The translations under genes were made by a program, and so were the position numbers. The notes under the pieces are model-generated. The model was not told the DNA's origin and made no database searches. It saw nothing but the letters and a program-made list of their open reading frames with translations. Positions 49,478 through 58,391 of a stretch of DNA of 64,000 nucleotides are shown here, in pieces. The DNA comes from Streptomyces sp. NBC_00483 (GTDB lineage Bacteria > Actinomycetota > Actinomycetes > Streptomycetales > Streptomycetaceae), in NCBI RefSeq assembly GCF_036013745.1, contig NZ_CP107880.1, forward strand, positions 7,564,001 to 7,628,000, given 5' to 3'. Numbering within the stretch: the first letter of the stretch is position 1; the number at the start of each line of letters is the position of its first letter.

Positions 49478-51100
49478 ATGGGACATCTGGAAGCGGCACA
49501 TCTTGAGTACTACCTCCCCGACGGGAGGGCGCTGCTCGGCGATGTCTCGTTCCGGGTCGGCGAGGGCGCGGTCGTCGCGCTCGTCGGGCCGAACGGAGCG
49601 GGCAAGACGACCCTCCTGCGACTGATCTCCGGCGAGCTGCGGCCGCACGGAGGCTCGGTCACCGTCGGCGGCGGCCTCGGCGTGATGCGCCAGTTCGTGG
49701 GGTCTGTCCGTGACGAGACGACCGTCCGTGACCTCCTCGTATCGGTGTCCACGCCGCGCATCCGGGAGGCGGCGAAGGCGGTCGACGAGGCCGAGCACCT
49801 GATCATGACCGTCGACGACGAGGCCGCGCAGATGAGCTACGCGCAGGCCCTCTCCGACTGGGCCGAGGCACAGGGCTACGAGGCGGAGACCCTCTGGGAC
49901 ATGTGCACGACGGCGGCGCTGGGCATGCCGTACGACAAGGCGCAGTTCCGCGAGGTGAGCACCCTCTCGGGCGGCGAACAGAAGCGCCTCGTCCTGGAGG
50001 CGCTGCTGCGCGGCACGGACGAGGTCCTCCTCCTCGACGAGCCGGACAACTATCTGGACGTCCCCGGCAAGCGCTGGCTGGAGGAGAAGCTCCGCGAGAC
50101 CCGCAAGACGGTCCTGTTCGTCTCCCACGACCGGGAGCTCCTCGCCCGCTCCGCGGAGAAGATCGTCAGCGTCGAGCCGAGCCCCGGCGGGGCCGACGCG
50201 TGGGTGCACGGCGGCGGCTTCGCCACGTACCACGAGGCGCGCCGCGAGCGTTTCGCGCGCTTCGAGGAGCTGCGCCGCCGCTGGGACGAGAAGCACGCGC
50301 AGCTGAAGAAGCTCGTGGTCAACCTGCGGCAGGCGGCTTCCGTCAGCCACGAAATGGCGTCCCGTTACGCGGCGGCGCAGACGCGGCTGCGCAAGTTCGA
50401 GGAGGCGGGCCCGCCGCCGGAGCCGCCGCGCGAGCAGGACATCACGATGCGCCTGAAGGGCGGCCGCACCGGTATCCGGGCGGTGACCTGCGAGAACCTT
50501 GAGCTGACCGGCCTGATGAAGCCCTTCTCGCTGGAGGTCTTCTACGGCGAGCGGGTCGCGGTCCTCGGTTCGAACGGCTCGGGAAAGTCGCACTTCCTGC
50601 GGCTGCTCGCGGGCGACGACTCCGTGGGGCACACCGGCGCGTGGAAGCTCGGTGCGCGCGTGGTGCCGGGGCACTTCGCCCAGACCCACGCCCACCCCGA
50701 GCTCCAGGGCCGGCCGCTCCTCGACATCCTGTGGCGCGACCACGCGAAGGACAAGGGGGCGGCGATGTCCCTGCTCCGTCGCTACGAGCTGACGGCGCAG
50801 GCGGAGCAGAAGTTCGAGCGGCTGTCGGGTGGCCAGCAGGCCCGCTTCCAGATCCTGCTGCTCGAGCTCGAGGGGGCGACCGCGCTGCTGCTGGACGAGC
50901 CCACGGACAACCTCGACCTGGAGTCGGCGGAGGCGCTTCAGGAGGGCCTGGAGTCCTTCGACGGCACGGTCCTCGCGGTCACCCACGACCGCTGGTTCGC
51001 CCGCGCCTTCGACCGCTACCTGGTCTTCGGCTCGGACGGCCAGGTCCGCGAGACGCAGGACCCGGTCTGGGACGAACGCCGGGTGGACCGCGCCAGGTAA
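49478..51100 (+). CDS. ABC-F family ATPase
   Basis: The 540-residue soluble protein has two ABC domains and no membrane part. Domain 1 has GPNGAGKTT, LSGGEQKR and LLLDEPDNYLD. Domain 2 has GSNGSGKS, LSGGQQAR and LLLDEPTDNLD. A charged helical linker (FEELRRRWDEKHAQLKKLV) joins them. ABC-F proteins act at the ribosomal E-site, some giving antibiotic resistance, others helping translation. The subgroup cannot be fixed from motifs. It ends just before the repeat-based terminator at 51101-51258. Confidence 0.9.
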   Translation: MGHLEAAHLEYYLPDGRALLGDVSFRVGEGAVVALVGPNGAGKTTLLRLISGELRPHGGSVTVGGGLGVMRQFVGSVRDETTVRDLLVSVSTPRIREAAKAVDEAEHLIMTVDDEAAQMSYAQALSDWAEAQGYEAETLWDMCTTAALGMPYDKAQFREVSTLSGGEQKRLVLEALLRGTDEVLLLDEPDNYLDVPGKRWLEEKLRETRKTVLFVSHDRELLARSAEKIVSVEPSPGGADAWVHGGGFATYHEARRERFARFEELRRRWDEKHAQLKKLVVNLRQAASVSHEMASRYAAAQTRLRKFEEAGPPPEPPREQDITMRLKGGRTGIRAVTCENLELTGLMKPFSLEVFYGERVAVLGSNGSGKSHFLRLLAGDDSVGHTGAWKLGARVVPGHFAQTHAHPELQGRPLLDILWRDHAKDKGAAMSLLRRYELTAQAEQKFERLSGGQQARFQILLLELEGATALLLDEPTDNLDLESAEALQEGLESFDGTVLAVTHDRWFARAFDRYLVFGSDGQVRETQDPVWDERRVDRAR

Positions 51101-51258
51101 CGGGGCTCCGCCCCGGACCCCGCTGCTCAATCGCCGCAGGGGCTTGATCCATCAAGCCCCTGCGGCGATTGATGGATCAAGCCCGATCGCCGGTGGGCAT
51201 TTCCAGCCCCGCCGGCGATTGAGGCGCGGGGTCCGGGGCAGAGCCCCGCGGCCGTAAC
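51101..51258. repeat. Reverse and forward copies of the dispersed repeat between convergent genes
   Basis: A reverse copy lies at 51101-51147, a partial forward copy at 51153-51180 and a full forward copy at 51207-51258. A 'GTGGGCATTTCCAGC' module like that near 18236 precedes the last. Confidence 0.85.
51129..51170. terminator. Perfect 20-base-arm hairpin between the ABC-F and baeRF genes
   Basis: Arms at 51129-51148 and 51151-51170 are exact reverse complements with a 2-base loop; each contains GCCGCAGGGGCTTGAT or its complement. It is formed by the meeting of reversed and forward dispersed repeats and can stop transcription from both sides. Confidence 0.85.
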
Positions 51259-51260
51259 CG

Positions 51261-52265
51261 CTAGTGGGTCCAACGCAGCAGCGCACCCAGGCCACCCGCC
51301 GGCCCCGCAGAGGGATCCGCTCCGGCCACGGACAACGCCCCCGCCCCACTCGCGGCAGCACACCGCATGAGGGCGTCGTCGGCCCGCGCCGACACCACCT
51401 CACCGGCACCGAGCGCCTCCGCGTCCGTGCGCCGCACGCCCAGCTGGTCCGGGCTCTCGCCCACCCACACCTCACGGTGCGCGTCGGGCCCGTCCGAACG
51501 GATCAGCAGCTCCGCGATCCGGTGCTCACGCGCCGCGTCCACCAACGCCGGCACGCCCTCGGCCGCCGCTTCGCCCTGACCGCGCGCCTCGGCGAACAGC
51601 GCCAGGTCGTGCGCGGCGCGCTGTGCCACCTGCTGGGCCCTGGCCTGTTCCAGCTCGCTGTCGAGGAGCCGGCTCTCCGCCCCGTGCCGGGCGCGGACGA
51701 CCGAGCCGTGCAGGTCGGCGGGGAGCCGGTCCCGTACGGCGGCGCACTCCCGGTCCTCGCCGACCAGGACGACGAGATCGGCCCGGGTATCGGCCTGGCA
51801 GCGCGCCAACGCCCCGGCGATCTCACCGTCGTTGTGCTCCCAGGTGTGCTCGCCGCGCGCGGAGCGCAGTTCGAAGTCGGCGCCGGCCCGGTCGACGTAC
51901 GCGACGAGGCACAGCGGGTCCTCGCCCGCGAGGTCGAGCAGCGGCGTCGTGTGCGGCAGCGCCGCCCAGCGCGCCGATGTCCGCCCCGGCGGGGTGCTCA
52001 GCGGCGGGTCGAGGACGACCTCGCCGTCGCGTGCGAAGAAGGCCCGGCCGACCGGTTCGCGCGAGTGCCGCAGGTCCTCGACCGCGGCCCGCATCGCGTG
52101 GCACGTCGCCTCGTCCGCGCCGGCCGCGGCGAGCGCGCGCTGCACCCCGAGCGCTTCCAACGACCGCTCGTCGGGGGTGGATTCGTTGTGCCGTGACGTG
52201 TCGACGTACACGGAGGCCCAGGGGCCGGGTTGATTGCACAGGGGGTTGAGAAACGCCAGGTCCAT
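51261..52265 (-). CDS. baeRF2-type (Vms1/ANKZF1-like) protein, putative ribosome-associated release factor
   Basis: The 334-residue protein matches the bacterial baeRF family 2, relatives of eukaryotic Vms1/ANKZF1 peptidyl-tRNA hydrolase. It begins LAFLNPLCNQPGPWASVYVD and contains DPLCLVAYVDRAGADFEL, DLVVLVGEDRECAAVRDRL and the C-terminal AELLIRSDGPDAHREVWVG. Members are suspected in ribosome rescue; this is family knowledge rather than something visible here. GGGAGG precedes the ATG. It is third in a leftward CBS-PfpI-baeRF set. Confidence 0.78.
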   Translation of the reverse strand: MDLAFLNPLCNQPGPWASVYVDTSRHNESTPDERSLEALGVQRALAAAGADEATCHAMRAAVEDLRHSREPVGRAFFARDGEVVLDPPLSTPPGRTSARWAALPHTTPLLDLAGEDPLCLVAYVDRAGADFELRSARGEHTWEHNDGEIAGALARCQADTRADLVVLVGEDRECAAVRDRLPADLHGSVVRARHGAESRLLDSELEQARAQQVAQRAAHDLALFAEARGQGEAAAEGVPALVDAAREHRIAELLIRSDGPDAHREVWVGESPDQLGVRRTDAEALGAGEVVSARADDALMRCAAASGAGALSVAGADPSAGPAGGLGALLRWTH

Positions 52266-52314
52266 GGCTGCCTCCCGAAAGTCGTGGGTGCGGTAGTCGT
52301 GGGTCCGGTGCGCC

Positions 52315-52857
52315 TCAGACTCCGCTGACCTGCTTCAGCAGCGCCGCGTCGAAGGCCTTGAGGTCGTCCGGGCGGCGGCTGGTGACCAGCACGTTCGGCC
52401 CGGCCGTGCAGACCTTCACCTGCTCGTCGACCCAGGTGCCGCCCGCGTTGCGGATGTCGGTGGCCAGGCTCGGGTACGAGGTCAGCGTGCGGTCGCGCAC
52501 CACGTCGGCCTCGACCAGCGTCCACGCCGCGTGGCAGATCGCCGCGACCGGCAGGCCCCGGTCGAAGAAGTCCCGTACGAACGCGACCGCTTCGGGGTCC
52601 GTGCGCAGCTGGTCCGGGTTGGCCACGCCGCCCGGCAGGACCAGCGCGTCGAAGCCGTCCGCCGACGACCCGAGGGACGCCACCGTCTTGTCGACGGGAA
52701 ACTTGTCCGCCTTGTCGAGGTGGTCGAAGGCCTGGATCTCACCCTGCTTGGTCGATACGAGCACGGGTTCGCCGTCCGCGTCCCGCACCGCCTGCCAGGG
52801 GTCGGTCAGCTCAATCTGCTCGGCCCCTTCGGGTGCCACCAGGAACGCGATCCGCAT
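52315..52857 (-). CDS. DJ-1/PfpI-family protein
   Basis: The 180-residue protein has the class I amidotransferase-like fold of the PfpI/YhbO group. FDALVLPGGVANPDQLR contains the conserved Glu/Asp region and VAAICHAAWTL carries the nucleophile Cys followed by His. Relatives act as stress proteins with deglycase, protease or chaperone activity. AAAGGAG precedes the ATG. It lies 50 bases upstream of the baeRF gene and downstream of the CBS gene. Confidence 0.9.
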   Translation of the reverse strand: MRIAFLVAPEGAEQIELTDPWQAVRDADGEPVLVSTKQGEIQAFDHLDKADKFPVDKTVASLGSSADGFDALVLPGGVANPDQLRTDPEAVAFVRDFFDRGLPVAAICHAAWTLVEADVVRDRTLTSYPSLATDIRNAGGTWVDEQVKVCTAGPNVLVTSRRPDDLKAFDAALLKQVSGV

Positions 52858-52910
52858 CGTCGGTCAACTCCTTTGCTACGTAGTGCTGTTCGGTGCTCTC
52901 GGGATGCTCT

Positions 52911-52953
<43 letters not shown>

Positions 52954-53394
52954 TCAGGTCGGCGTGCCGCGCGCCCAGCCGTCCGGGTCGGCGCCGCTGA
53001 TGTCGGCGAGCGCGGACGCCGGGTCCTGGGTCAGCGCCAGATCGCCCAGGCTGACCATCCCGACGGCCTGCCCGTCCTGCACCACCGGCAGGCGACGCAC
53101 GGCGTACTCGCGCATCAGCGCCACCGCAGCGGAGACGTCGTCGTCCGGGCCGATCGCCACCGGATGCGGAGTGCACACCGCCTCGGCGCTCACCGTGAGC
53201 GGATCGGCCCCGTCGGCGACGGCCCGCAGCGCGATGTCCCGGTCCGTGAGCACGCCCACGACCTGCATCTCGTCCGCCACCAGTACATCCCCGATGTCCT
53301 GCGCCCGCATCAGCTGGGCGGCCTCGACCAGCGAGGCGTCGGGGCGTACCGCGACCACGCCGGGCGTCATGACTTCCCTCACTACATCGGCCAT
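52954..53394 (-). CDS. Two-CBS-domain protein
   Basis: The 146-residue protein is two CBS motifs that form one Bateman module: VREVMTPGVVAVRPDASLVEAAQLM with DVLVADEMQVVGVLTDRDIALR, then DDDVSAAVALMREYAVRRLPVV with GMVSLGDLAL. Such modules sense AMP, ATP or related nucleotides. It has no attached effector domain. A SigB-type promoter lies 48 bases upstream. It heads the CBS-PfpI-baeRF set. Confidence 0.92.
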   Translation of the reverse strand: MADVVREVMTPGVVAVRPDASLVEAAQLMRAQDIGDVLVADEMQVVGVLTDRDIALRAVADGADPLTVSAEAVCTPHPVAIGPDDDVSAAVALMREYAVRRLPVVQDGQAVGMVSLGDLALTQDPASALADISGADPDGWARGTPT

Positions 53395-53817
53395 CGCATT
53401 AGGCCTTCCTGCATCTTCGGGTGCACCGGGATCCCGGCCAGGTACCCGACCGACCCGGAGCCAATCCCGCTCATTTATAAGGGCTTCCTCTCCTCCAATG
53501 GCTCGGCGGTGCACGACGCGTACCCGACCGCTTCGCGGTGACACCTGGTGGTTTGCCCGCGCGGGGAGGCGGACCCGCGTGAACATGCGGGCCCGGACCG
53601 TTGAGGGAACGCTGGAGGGGTCGCGGTGTTTGCGGCCATGCCCCAGGGGCAGGCGAATGACAGTGCTTCGGACAGGAGGCACGTCCGTGGGAGGGATACG
53701 ACCGCGTCGTATCCGGTCGATCCGCAGGATCGCCCCGGGTGTGTCCGACAGTCTGTGCGGGCGCTACTCCCACGGTGACCACTGAACCCAAGGCACCCTT
53801 CAGGGAGTTGCGACCAG
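53395..53817. other. 423-base divergent gap between the CBS and sigma-factor genes
   Basis: Besides the SigB-type promoter for the CBS gene, the gap has a TTATAA word near 53475. No gene is seen, and no second SigB-type promoter was found in front of the sigma gene itself. Confidence 0.6.
53442..53466 (-). promoter_or_regulatory. SigB/SigF-type stress promoter of the CBS operon
   Basis: Read leftwards, GATT (53466-53463), 15 bases, then GGGTAC (53447-53442) match the Streptomyces SigB-type consensus GNNT-N(14-16)-GGGTA(C/T). It is 48 bases from the CBS start codon, and the adjacent divergent gene encodes a sigma factor of that class. Confidence 0.6.
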
Positions 53818-54636
53818 ATGCGCACGCGTACCAGCTCACCCCAGAACTCGGTGAAGCCCGGTGGACGCCACCCGCACGATGACGCCCCCGACACCGCCGA
53901 GGCCTTCGCCCAGATGTCCGACATGCCCGACGGTCCGGAGCGCGATGAACTGCGCCAGGAGGTCGTCGAGGCCTGGCTGCCGATGGCCGACCGGCTCGCA
54001 GGGCGTTTCCGCAACCGCGGCGAGGCGTACGAGGATCTGCGGCAGGTTGCCGCTCTCGGCCTGGTCAAGGCCGTGGACCGATACGACCCGGAACTCGGCA
54101 ACGCCTTCGAGAGCTACGCCGTGCCCACCGTGACCGGCGAGATAAAGCGGCACTTCCGCGACCACATGTGGACGCTGCACGTGCCGCGCCGCGTCCAGGA
54201 CCTGCGCAACAGGGTCCGGTTCGCACAGCAGGAACTCTCCGCGACCATCTCGGGGCGCGCCCCGACCCTCGCGGAGATCGCCGAGCACGCCAACATGACC
54301 GAGGACGAGGCCCGTAGCGGCCTGGAAGCGCTGGAGAGCTTCACCGCGCTCTCCCTCGACGCGGAGCTGCCCGGCAGCGAGGACGGTTACTCGCTGTCGG
54401 ACGCGCTCGGCGTCGCGGACCCGGCGCTCGACATCGTCGTCGACCGCGAGGCCGTCAAGCCGCGGATCGCGGCGCTGCCGGAGCGCGAGCGGGAGATCCT
54501 GTACATGCGGTTCTTCGGCGACATGACACAGAGCCGGATCGCCGAGCAGCTCGGCATCTCGCAGATGCACGTGTCCCGGCTGATCAGTCGCTGCTGCGAC
54601 CGCCTGCGGGACCAGGTTCTGGCGGACGCCGCATAG
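53818..54636 (+). CDS. RNA polymerase sigma factor of the SigB/SigF/SigG group
   Basis: The 272-residue protein has region 2 (EAYEDLRQVAALGLVKAVDRYDPELGNAFESYAVPTVTGEIKRHFRD in pieces, about 65-115), region 3 (PTLAEIAEHANMTEDEARSGLEA) and region 4 with its helix-turn-helix (QSRIAEQLGISQMHVSRLISR). Lack of region 1 and the VPTVTGEIKRHFRD signature place it in the stress/sporulation SigB-F-G group. Such factors are held by RsbW-type anti-sigma factors, and the SpoIIE-HATPase protein in this window is of the partner-switch type. It stands alone. Confidence 0.92.
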   Translation: MRTRTSSPQNSVKPGGRHPHDDAPDTAEAFAQMSDMPDGPERDELRQEVVEAWLPMADRLAGRFRNRGEAYEDLRQVAALGLVKAVDRYDPELGNAFESYAVPTVTGEIKRHFRDHMWTLHVPRRVQDLRNRVRFAQQELSATISGRAPTLAEIAEHANMTEDEARSGLEALESFTALSLDAELPGSEDGYSLSDALGVADPALDIVVDREAVKPRIAALPEREREILYMRFFGDMTQSRIAEQLGISQMHVSRLISRCCDRLRDQVLADAA

Positions 54637-54658
54637 GCCGGTGCATCGGCCGACGGCC

Positions 54659-55786
54659 CTACTTCCGCATCGCCAACGCGATGTGACGGGCCATCATGTC
54701 CAGCGTCTTCGCCTCCGCCATCGAGAAGGCGAGGCGGCCCGCGGACCGGAACAGGGTGAGCACGCCCTGGACCGGTTCGCCGGGCGCGGGAATCAGCGGG
54801 ACACACAGCAGGGAGGTGACATCGGCACGGACGAGAACCGGCGCCCCCGACGCGTCGTCGCCCAGGGCCCGCAGGTCCTCCGGGCGCACGAGCAGCGCCG
54901 GGGCGCCGCCGCGCGCCGCCTCGGCGACGAGCGGGGCGGCGGCCGGATCCTGCGCGGCGATGTCCCGAACGGCGTCGTCGTCCGGGCCGAGCACCTCTAT
55001 TCGCTCCAGGTGCGCGGCCCCCTTGTCGGCCACCACCCAGTCGGCGAACCGGCCGTGCAGCACGTGGGCGGCGTGCCGCAGGAGTTCGGCCGGGTCGCCC
55101 AAGGGGCCGCCGAGCAGTTCGCGCGCCATCGCGTCGAGCAGGTCGGTGAGCGCGGCGTGCCGGGTCGTCTCCGCGAGGTCGGGGACCGGCGCGGCGGGCC
55201 GGGCCGACGTGGGCCCGAGACCGGCGGCGTCCGCGGGCTGCAGGATCGCGAGGACCGTGGTGCGCCGCTCGTTGCCCGGGCGCAGGCCCGTGAGAATCGT
55301 GCGGACGGGGGCCTGCGGGTTCTGCTGCAGATGCACGGTCAGCCCGCGGTCCCCCTCGCCCCGGGCCACCGCCGCGACCTGCGAGCGGAACGCGGCCCGG
55401 TCGGCGTGCGCCAGGAACCCGGTCATCGGGCGGCCCGTCGCGTATCCGGCGCGTACGCCGGTGAAGGTCGTCGCCGCGAAGTTGAGGCGGCGCACCACCG
55501 CTTCGCGGTCCACGAGGGCAACCGGCAGCGGAAGGCGCTGGAAGACGGCGCGCAGCAGCTGCTGTTCGTGCCGCTCGGCAGCCGCGTTGCGGCTCGTACC
55601 CGTGCCCGTGGCCCCACCTTGCTGGGGGTGCGGCCACAACTTCGCTGCTACATGGTCGAGTTCGAAGAGTGCTGCGTCGAGGACGGCGGGCAGTTCCGCC
55701 GTCGACACCGAGCGCGCTGTTTTCAACTCCGCCACACGGCGCACGAAGTCCGCAAGCTCTTCATCGAATTCCTCCATCTGCGCCAT
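54659..55786 (-). CDS. PAS-GAF sensor protein without output domain
   Basis: The 375-residue protein has a helical N-terminus (EEFDEELADFVRRVAELKTAR), a PAS domain at about 75-185 (LPLPVALVDREAVVRRLNFAATTFTG) and a GAF domain at about 215-375 (DLLDAMARELLGGPLGDPAELL, ending MAEAKTLDMMARHIALAM). No kinase, phosphatase or DNA-binding domain is present, so it probably acts through partner proteins. ATG 55786 is chosen; the frame is open further upstream. It is divergent from the GAF-ANTAR gene. Confidence 0.8.
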   Translation of the reverse strand: MAQMEEFDEELADFVRRVAELKTARSVSTAELPAVLDAALFELDHVAAKLWPHPQQGGATGTGTSRNAAAERHEQQLLRAVFQRLPLPVALVDREAVVRRLNFAATTFTGVRAGYATGRPMTGFLAHADRAAFRSQVAAVARGEGDRGLTVHLQQNPQAPVRTILTGLRPGNERRTTVLAILQPADAAGLGPTSARPAAPVPDLAETTRHAALTDLLDAMARELLGGPLGDPAELLRHAAHVLHGRFADWVVADKGAAHLERIEVLGPDDDAVRDIAAQDPAAAPLVAEAARGGAPALLVRPEDLRALGDDASGAPVLVRADVTSLLCVPLIPAPGEPVQGVLTLFRSAGRLAFSMAEAKTLDMMARHIALAMRK

Positions 55787-55860
55787 GCTGAGAACGTATC
55801 CCGTCCCGCGTTTTCGGGAGCCCGGTACGGGAAGCCGACCGACGAGGAGGCGTGAACCCG

Positions 55861-56625
55861 ATGCGACAGTACGTGCGGGCCGATCAGGACGACGAAGCGG
55901 ATCACGTCGGAAGGTATCCGGTGGCGCTGGGCCAACGCGCCACGGGGACACCGGAGTCGGGGCTTCCCGCCCGGCGGCTCTCCGAGCTCGCCGAGGGGGC
56001 GCTCCGGTGCACCGCGGAGTGCTGCGGCGCCGTCGCCACCGCGAGCGACGGCACCGACGAGCGGCCGACCGCGGTGACCCACCCCGACCTCGCCGCGCTC
56101 GTCTCCGTGCAGGACCGCTTCGGCGACGGGCCCATACCGGCGGCCGAGGAGGGCGGCGACCCGGTCGACGCCGGCGACCTGCTGAACGACCGGCGCTGGC
56201 CCGACTACCGTGCGCTCGCCCTGGATTCCGGGGTGCGCTCCAGCATCACCATTCCCTTCCGCAGCGGCGACCTCACGGTCACGCTCAGCCTGTACAGCTT
56301 CCGGGCCGGCTCCCTTGAGGCCGCGTCGCACGGGCCGATCCGCGCCCTCGGCGATCTGGCCGCCAGTTGCCTGGTGCGCGACCGCTCCTACCAGGAGGCG
56401 CTCACCGAGGTCGACCAGCTGGGCTCGGCGCTGCGCACACGGCCCGTCGTGGACCAGGCCTGCGGCATCGTCATGCATGTGCTGGGGTGCACACCGGACG
56501 AAGCGTTCACCGTGCTGCGCCGAATCTCGCAGACGACCAACCGGAAACTGGCGGATGTCGCCTCCGCCGTCGTCGAGCGGCGCGGACGCGGCCTGGAGCG
56601 CGAGTTCAGCGCCGTGGCGGACTGA
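55861..56625 (+). CDS. GAF-ANTAR antitermination regulator
   Basis: The 254-residue protein has a GAF-like sensor (about 35-175) and a C-terminal ANTAR RNA-binding domain at about 180-245: VDQACGIVMHVLGCTPDEAF and LRRISQTTNRKLADVASAVV. ANTAR proteins bind paired hexaloop hairpins in leaders and prevent termination. ATG 55861 has GGAGG 10 bases upstream; a GTG 9 bases earlier is an alternative. Together with the divergent PAS-GAF gene it forms a small sensory pair. Confidence 0.88.
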   Translation: MRQYVRADQDDEADHVGRYPVALGQRATGTPESGLPARRLSELAEGALRCTAECCGAVATASDGTDERPTAVTHPDLAALVSVQDRFGDGPIPAAEEGGDPVDAGDLLNDRRWPDYRALALDSGVRSSITIPFRSGDLTVTLSLYSFRAGSLEAASHGPIRALGDLAASCLVRDRSYQEALTEVDQLGSALRTRPVVDQACGIVMHVLGCTPDEAFTVLRRISQTTNRKLADVASAVVERRGRGLEREFSAVAD

Positions 56626-56640
56626 CCGCCCGCCCCACTT

Positions 56641-56682
56641 CCGGCAGCCGCGGTCACCCGACCGGCAGCCGCGGTCACCCGA
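56641..56682. repeat. Exact 21-base direct repeat, two copies
   Basis: A 21-base unit beginning CCGGCAGCCGCGGTCACCCG is present twice in direct succession, just after the ANTAR gene. It may derive from slippage. Confidence 0.85.
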
Positions 56683-56717
56683 CCGGCCCAGCCGCCCCTT
56701 CCCGCCCCGCCTGCCCT

Positions 56718-56891
56718 GGGGCCTGTCTTCAAACTCCCGTCTGCCCGGCGACGTCTGGCACGCACGCTCGCGGCGTTGCCGAAAAGCCCTAGTAGCTCCG
56801 CTACGAGGACTTCCCGGCGCCTTGCGATCGCACGCCCCAGACGCCGCCGGGCCGCCCTCCGGGCGACGACGGGAGTTTGAAGACAGGCCCC
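56718..56891. mobile_element. MITE-like palindromic element with perfect 24-base terminal inverted repeats
   Basis: The ends 56718-56741 and 56868-56891 are exact reverse complements (each contains CTTCAAACTCCCG or its complement). The 126-base interior is itself an imperfect palindrome: GACGTCTGG pairs with CCAGACGCC, and GTAGC-TCC-GCTAC marks the centre. No coding frame and no clear target-site duplication is seen. Elements with this CTAGTAGCTCCGCTACGAGG centre are, as I recall, frequent in Streptomyces genomes. The surrounding gap 56626-57092 (467 bases) otherwise holds only the 21-base repeat. Confidence 0.75.
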
Positions 56892-57092
56892 ATTGCCCGC
56901 ACGGGTACGTACAGGGGCAGGAGGCCGACACCAGGGCCACGCCGCGCGCGGACACCCGGTCAGGTGTGACGCTGGAGGCAGGACCTGGCGCCGGTCTCCC
57001 GGCTGCCCGGACCCGGTGGCCCGCCTGCCCACGGCGGCCGCCCCCGTACAGCGACCCCCACCCGCACAGCGAGCGGACGGCACGGAGGCAGC

Positions 57093-58391
57093 ATGCGGCC
57101 ATCGGAACCCACGGCCAGGACCTCAGGACCCGGCGCCGCGCGGGCCCGGGCCCCCGAAGGCCGTGGGCCCGTGCGATACGGCCCGCCGCTGCCCGAGCCC
57201 GGCCTCCCGGTGCTGCCCGAACTGGCCGCCGTCACCGCGAGCGCCGCGGGGCGCCCGGACTCGGAGCCGCCGGGCGGGCCGCCCGCCCTCCTAGAAGCGG
57301 CCTGCGGCTACTGGCAGCGCCGCGGCCTCGACACCGAACGCGAGCAGCTCGGCGCGGCGCCCGGCGCGGCCCCGCTGCTGCTCGCCCTCACCGCCGCGCT
57401 CGGCGGCGACATGCTGGTGCCGCGCCCCTGTCCGGCCTGGTGGGTGCCGCAGGCCAGGCTCCTGGGCCGCGCCGTCTACCACGTGCCGACGCCCGCCGAG
57501 TGCGGCGGCGTCCCCGACTCCTCGGCCTTCCTGGAGACGGTCCGCCGGGTCAGAGCCGAGGGCGGCGACCCGCGGCTGCTCGTGCTGTCCGTGGCCGACG
57601 ACCCGACGGCGACCGTGCCGCCGCCCGAGGTGCTGCACGAGGCCGTGGAGGCGGCCGCGTCCGAGGGGCTGCACGTGGTCAGCGACGAGACGTGGCGGGA
57701 CACCCTGCATCCGGGCGCCGACTCCGTCCTGTTCAGCCCCGCCGAGATGTACCCGCTCGACGTCACCGTCCTCAGCGACCTCACCGGCGCGTTCCTGCCG
57801 CCCTCGCTGCCCGCGGCCTGCGCCCGGTTCCCCGCCACCGAGCGCGGCGCCAGGCTGCGCGCCCGCGTCCTCGACTTCCTCACCGCCACGGGGGCGCTGC
57901 TCGCGGCGCCGGTCGCCGCCGCGGCCACGTATGTCCTGAACGAGACCGAGGAGATCACCGAGCGCCGCCGCGTCGGTGCCGCGCTGCACGCGCAGGTCGC
58001 CGGTGCCCTGCACCGCGCCGTGCTCGGCGCGGGCGGCCTCGCGAGGCCCCCGCGGGCCGGCCGGCACCTCTACATGGACCTGGAGGAGCTGCGGCCCCGG
58101 CTCGCCGCGCTCGGCGTCAGCGACTCCCAGGACCTGGAGGACTTCCTCGGCGAACGGCTCGGCATGCCGGTCCCCGGCGGCCACCGCTTCGGCGACGAGC
58201 AGGGCGCGCTGCGGGCACGCCTGTCGACGGGACCGCTGCTCGGGTCAACCCCCGAGGAACGCAGGGCGTCCCTCACCTCACCGGAGCCCTTGGAATTGCC
58301 GCACGTCGCAAGGCTGTTGACCATGGTGGAGTCGACGCTCCGCGCCATCGGCGGGGAACCGGCAGGCGAAGGATGGGAGACCGAGCGATGA
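57093..58391 (+). CDS. Aminotransferase-fold protein without any lysine (probable non-PLP homologue)
   Basis: The 432-residue protein follows the fold-type I aminotransferase pattern. SDETWRD corresponds to the Asp that binds the PLP ring nitrogen, and VPGGHRFGDEQGALRARLS corresponds to the C-terminal Arg region. However, the Schiff-base block that normally reads S-x-S-K is VLSDLTGAFLPP, and the usual NPTG is DDPTA. No lysine occurs anywhere in the chain, so an internal aldimine cannot form. It may bind a ligand or serve as a scaffold. Its stop overlaps the next gene (ATGA), so the two proteins are probably functionally linked. Confidence 0.8.
   Translation: MRPSEPTARTSGPGAARARAPEGRGPVRYGPPLPEPGLPVLPELAAVTASAAGRPDSEPPGGPPALLEAACGYWQRRGLDTEREQLGAAPGAAPLLLALTAALGGDMLVPRPCPAWWVPQARLLGRAVYHVPTPAECGGVPDSSAFLETVRRVRAEGGDPRLLVLSVADDPTATVPPPEVLHEAVEAAASEGLHVVSDETWRDTLHPGADSVLFSPAEMYPLDVTVLSDLTGAFLPPSLPAACARFPATERGARLRARVLDFLTATGALLAAPVAAAATYVLNETEEITERRRVGAALHAQVAGALHRAVLGAGGLARPPRAGRHLYMDLEELRPRLAALGVSDSQDLEDFLGERLGMPVPGGHRFGDEQGALRARLSTGPLLGSTPEERRASLTSPEPLELPHVARLLTMVESTLRAIGGEPAGEGWETER

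Noticed and set aside
53600..53817. A SigB-type promoter for autoregulation of the sigma-factor gene.
   Set aside because: A GGGATAC word near 53691 differs from GGGTA(C/T) and no GNNT element is at the right distance.
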